NCBI GenBank assembly: GCA_011763485.2
Contig: JAANSK020288934.1
Location: 1 to 20,136 of the forward strand
From: Isoetes engelmannii
Taxonomy: Eukaryota; Streptophyta; Lycopodiopsida; Isoetales; Isoetaceae
Direction of reading: 5' to 3'
DNA: 20,136 nt
Part shown: piece after piece, positions 18,253-20,136 of the stretch
Layout: each line of letters opens with the position of its first letter
Numbering within the stretch: position 1 is the stretch's first letter
Position numbers and translations under genes: made by a program
Notes under the pieces: model-generated
Database searches by the model: none
What the model was told of the DNA's origin: nothing
What the model saw: only the letters and a program-made list of their open reading frames with translations

Positions 18253-19170
18253 TGTGACGAGCCTGCCAAGTTGACCCTCTTGGCAACTCAGAATCTTGTC
18301 TAAACTTCTTACAAGACACTTGCTAGGTTGATAAATATAATATGGTGAAGAATTGAATCTTCTTACTCATAATAATATAGGATCAATCAAATATAATCAT
18401 TAACAGATGCAACAATATCTAGAGGAATCCTCCATACGTTCACAATATTTAGATGAGCAATTAAACATAAGCTTCCTCTATAGAACTCAACCACGATCCA
18501 CAATTGCATAGCTCCCATTAGCTTGACCACCACCTTAATCACTGACATGCACTCAATGGGGTTAGTCGTCGTGACTAAGTGGGGATCCCTAGCTGTTGCT
18601 GCATACATGAAAACACTCTGGAATCTTAGATAACAAGAACATGAGCAACATCAAAGACACAAAGTCCTAGGAACAATGCTAGACAATGTCAACAACAAAA
18701 ACATCATGAGCATCAGGAGCAAAGAACCAAGTCAAAGTACCAAACAACAAAAACAAAATCCGGGACAATGGAAAGCTTAGTCAGCCTACATGCAGGCCCA
18801 GTTAGCAGAAAATGCCCAGCCAGCTTACATTCCAAGCCTTGTAGTGGGAGTGGTGGGGTGAACCTCGTATGTGCATATCCTTCCCAGCCCACGTCTGGCG
18901 CTAGAGGCCCTCTTACCATGGAGTCACAAGAGTACCGGCGTAGCATCCTTGCTAGGAGAACTACACACGGTGTCACAGAGCACAAGAACAACATAGAACA
19001 CAAATGACATCAGCTTGTCGGAACTACCCAGGCCACCGAACCTGGAAGCCCGACCCCGGAGGATTCAATAGACATCGATTCCAAGACAACATGTGATATA
19101 ATTACTGGAACAATAACATGTGATGTTCATCAGAATATTTAATATACACAGTGCCTAGATTATACTCTTC
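18253..19170 (-). mobile_element. Probable 5' LTR and flank of the second element
   Basis: The plus sequence from 18253 begins TGTGACGAGCC, the inverted form of an LTR ending ...GCTCGTCACA on minus. The distal LTR end cannot be placed: no polypurine tract or partner copy is in view, and the sequence is not visibly related to the 17063-17584 LTR. The range is therefore only an outer limit. Short frames on both strands (18387-18608, 18713-19007) show no domain. Confidence 0.4.
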
Positions 19171-19176
19171 TGTAAG

Positions 19177-19438
19177 AGCATGCTAGGGTCTACATGTTTT
19201 TGAAACTACCTGGAAAATACTCTGGGTAGTCAAAAATGACGATATTGTTTGGGGTCTTGACATCTTATTGACATCACAAAGTACCTTACAACATGTCGGT
19301 ACTACTCCTCTTGAACATAGCACAATTTATTTTAGTCAAGATTGAAGTCTAGGTACCTTAAAATACTATTGTGTACTTGCACAGAAGTACCCAGAAAAGT
19401 ACCTTTTTGATACAAAAACATGTAGACCCTAACATGCT
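19177..19438. mobile_element. 262-bp terminal-inverted-repeat (MITE-like) element
   Basis: The left end agcatgctagggtctacatg (19177-19196), followed by tttttg, is matched by the reverse complement of the right end (19413-19438) over about 26 bases with one mismatch. Weaker pairing continues inward, with ctgggta near 19222 against tacccag near 19388. No coding capacity and no clear target-site duplication were seen. It is probably a non-autonomous DNA transposon of unknown superfamily. Confidence 0.65.
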
Positions 19439-20069
19439 TTCACCCCCTAGCCGAGGTTGCCCATACAATCTGCCCAGGTTGAAGTAGCTTGACATTTAAC
19501 CAATCTTCCATAGGAAATACAAAGCACATCTCATTCACTGACCATTCCCCCCATAAAGAATGAAACTCCAGTTCTTTGAACTACATCTCTTGTGGGAACC
19601 CACTAGCTTTAATAGTTAGTTTATCTGAATATGACCATTGCTCTTACTTAGTTGCCTTACTAGTCCAACAATAACACATACCATAACCATGTTCTGGGAG
19701 CTCCTATACGCCTCCTACGGCTCTCTCGGCCAACCGCCCGTGATCTCCAATGTTCCACCATCTTATTTATCTTTACACATCTTAGATAAGGTTTTAACAT
19801 TTTTATAATAAAAAGCCACTTATCTAAAAAATTTATTGACGCATCCAAGTGGAGTCTCACAATATATGCATTTCCAGCTTAAAAATCCATAGAGTCGCTT
19901 GACCACATCTGCCTCTAGCATCTGTCAAACCATCCCTAAACTAGTCCCATCTCCAGGAACAAGTCTGTGCAATTGTCTCAGTTATTTAATTGTAATCTGG
20001 GCCGCAATGCGCACGCTGCTTCTCTTGTACAGGTCCCATAGGCCAATTGGTCCGAAGATGATAAAAATG

Positions 20070-20070
<1 letters not shown>
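19439..20070. other. Intergenic, one hairpin
   Basis: No gene seen. ttagataag (19782-19790) pairs with cttatctaa (19819-19827), with partial further pairing inside. The 66-codon minus frame at 19660-19860 is unsupported. The last 80 bases lead into the microsatellite and could be the 3' end of a retroposon. Confidence 0.45.
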
Positions 20071-20100
<30 letters not shown>

Positions 20101-20136
20101 TATCTTATCTTATCTTATCTTATCTTATCTTATCTT
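20071..20136 (+). repeat. (TATCT)n pentanucleotide microsatellite
   Basis: Thirteen uninterrupted copies of TATCT plus one base run to the window edge, so the true length is unknown. It directly follows gatgataaaaatgc, which could be the end of a retroposon whose tail has been copied into repeats; that is a guess. Confidence 0.95.

Overview
The window is nuclear DNA of a land plant. The evidence is a split plant-type phosphoenolpyruvate carboxylase (PEPC) gene with ten spliced exons, an intronless PLS-class pentatricopeptide repeat (PPR) gene, AT-rich intergenic DNA, and retrotransposon and MITE debris. The lineage cannot be fixed by reading alone. Short introns (65-415 bp) and an intronless, atypically ending PLS PPR gene would suit a lycophyte, fern or other non-model plant, but that is inference.

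Layout, left to right. Bases 1-2980 hold no gene: a 92% purine low-complexity tract (131-490), a diverged direct duplication (about 1111-1340 and 1860-2240), a 138-bp foldback element with 9-bp direct repeats inside the second copy, and a perfect 13-bp-arm palindrome. Bases 3004-7250 (+) hold a complete PEPC gene; the ten exons join without a frame break into 975 codons, and the catalytic and effector-site residues I could place are present. Bases 7251-8592 hold its 3' end and then a mosaic of local tandem and inverted repeats. Bases 8593-13298 are intergenic, with an A30 tract, a roughly 245-bp foldback element (10733-10978), and a decayed retroelement reading frame with a perfect CCHC zinc knuckle (12017-12058, +). 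Bases 13299-15227 (-) hold a 642-residue PPR gene, probably an organelle RNA-binding protein, which lacks a full E/DYW tail.

Bases 15500-20136 are a retroelement graveyard, mostly in minus orientation. There are three primer-binding sites for initiator tRNA-Met (16736-16750, 17046-17060, 18238-18250), each two bases from a TGT...ACA-type LTR edge. One 522-bp LTR (17063-17584) is flanked by a polypurine tract on one side and a primer-binding site on the other. There is also a frameshifted gag-like start, two tandem 263/310-bp units with tRNA-like pol III boxes, a 262-bp terminal-inverted-repeat element (19177-19438), and a (TATCT)n microsatellite that runs off the end.

PEPC (cytosolic, anaplerotic carbon fixation) and the PPR protein (organelle RNA processing) are not functionally linked; they are neighbours separated by about 6 kb of repeats. 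I found no new multi-gene system. The most unusual structure is the tandem primer-binding-site/LTR/tRNA-like array at 16453-18250.
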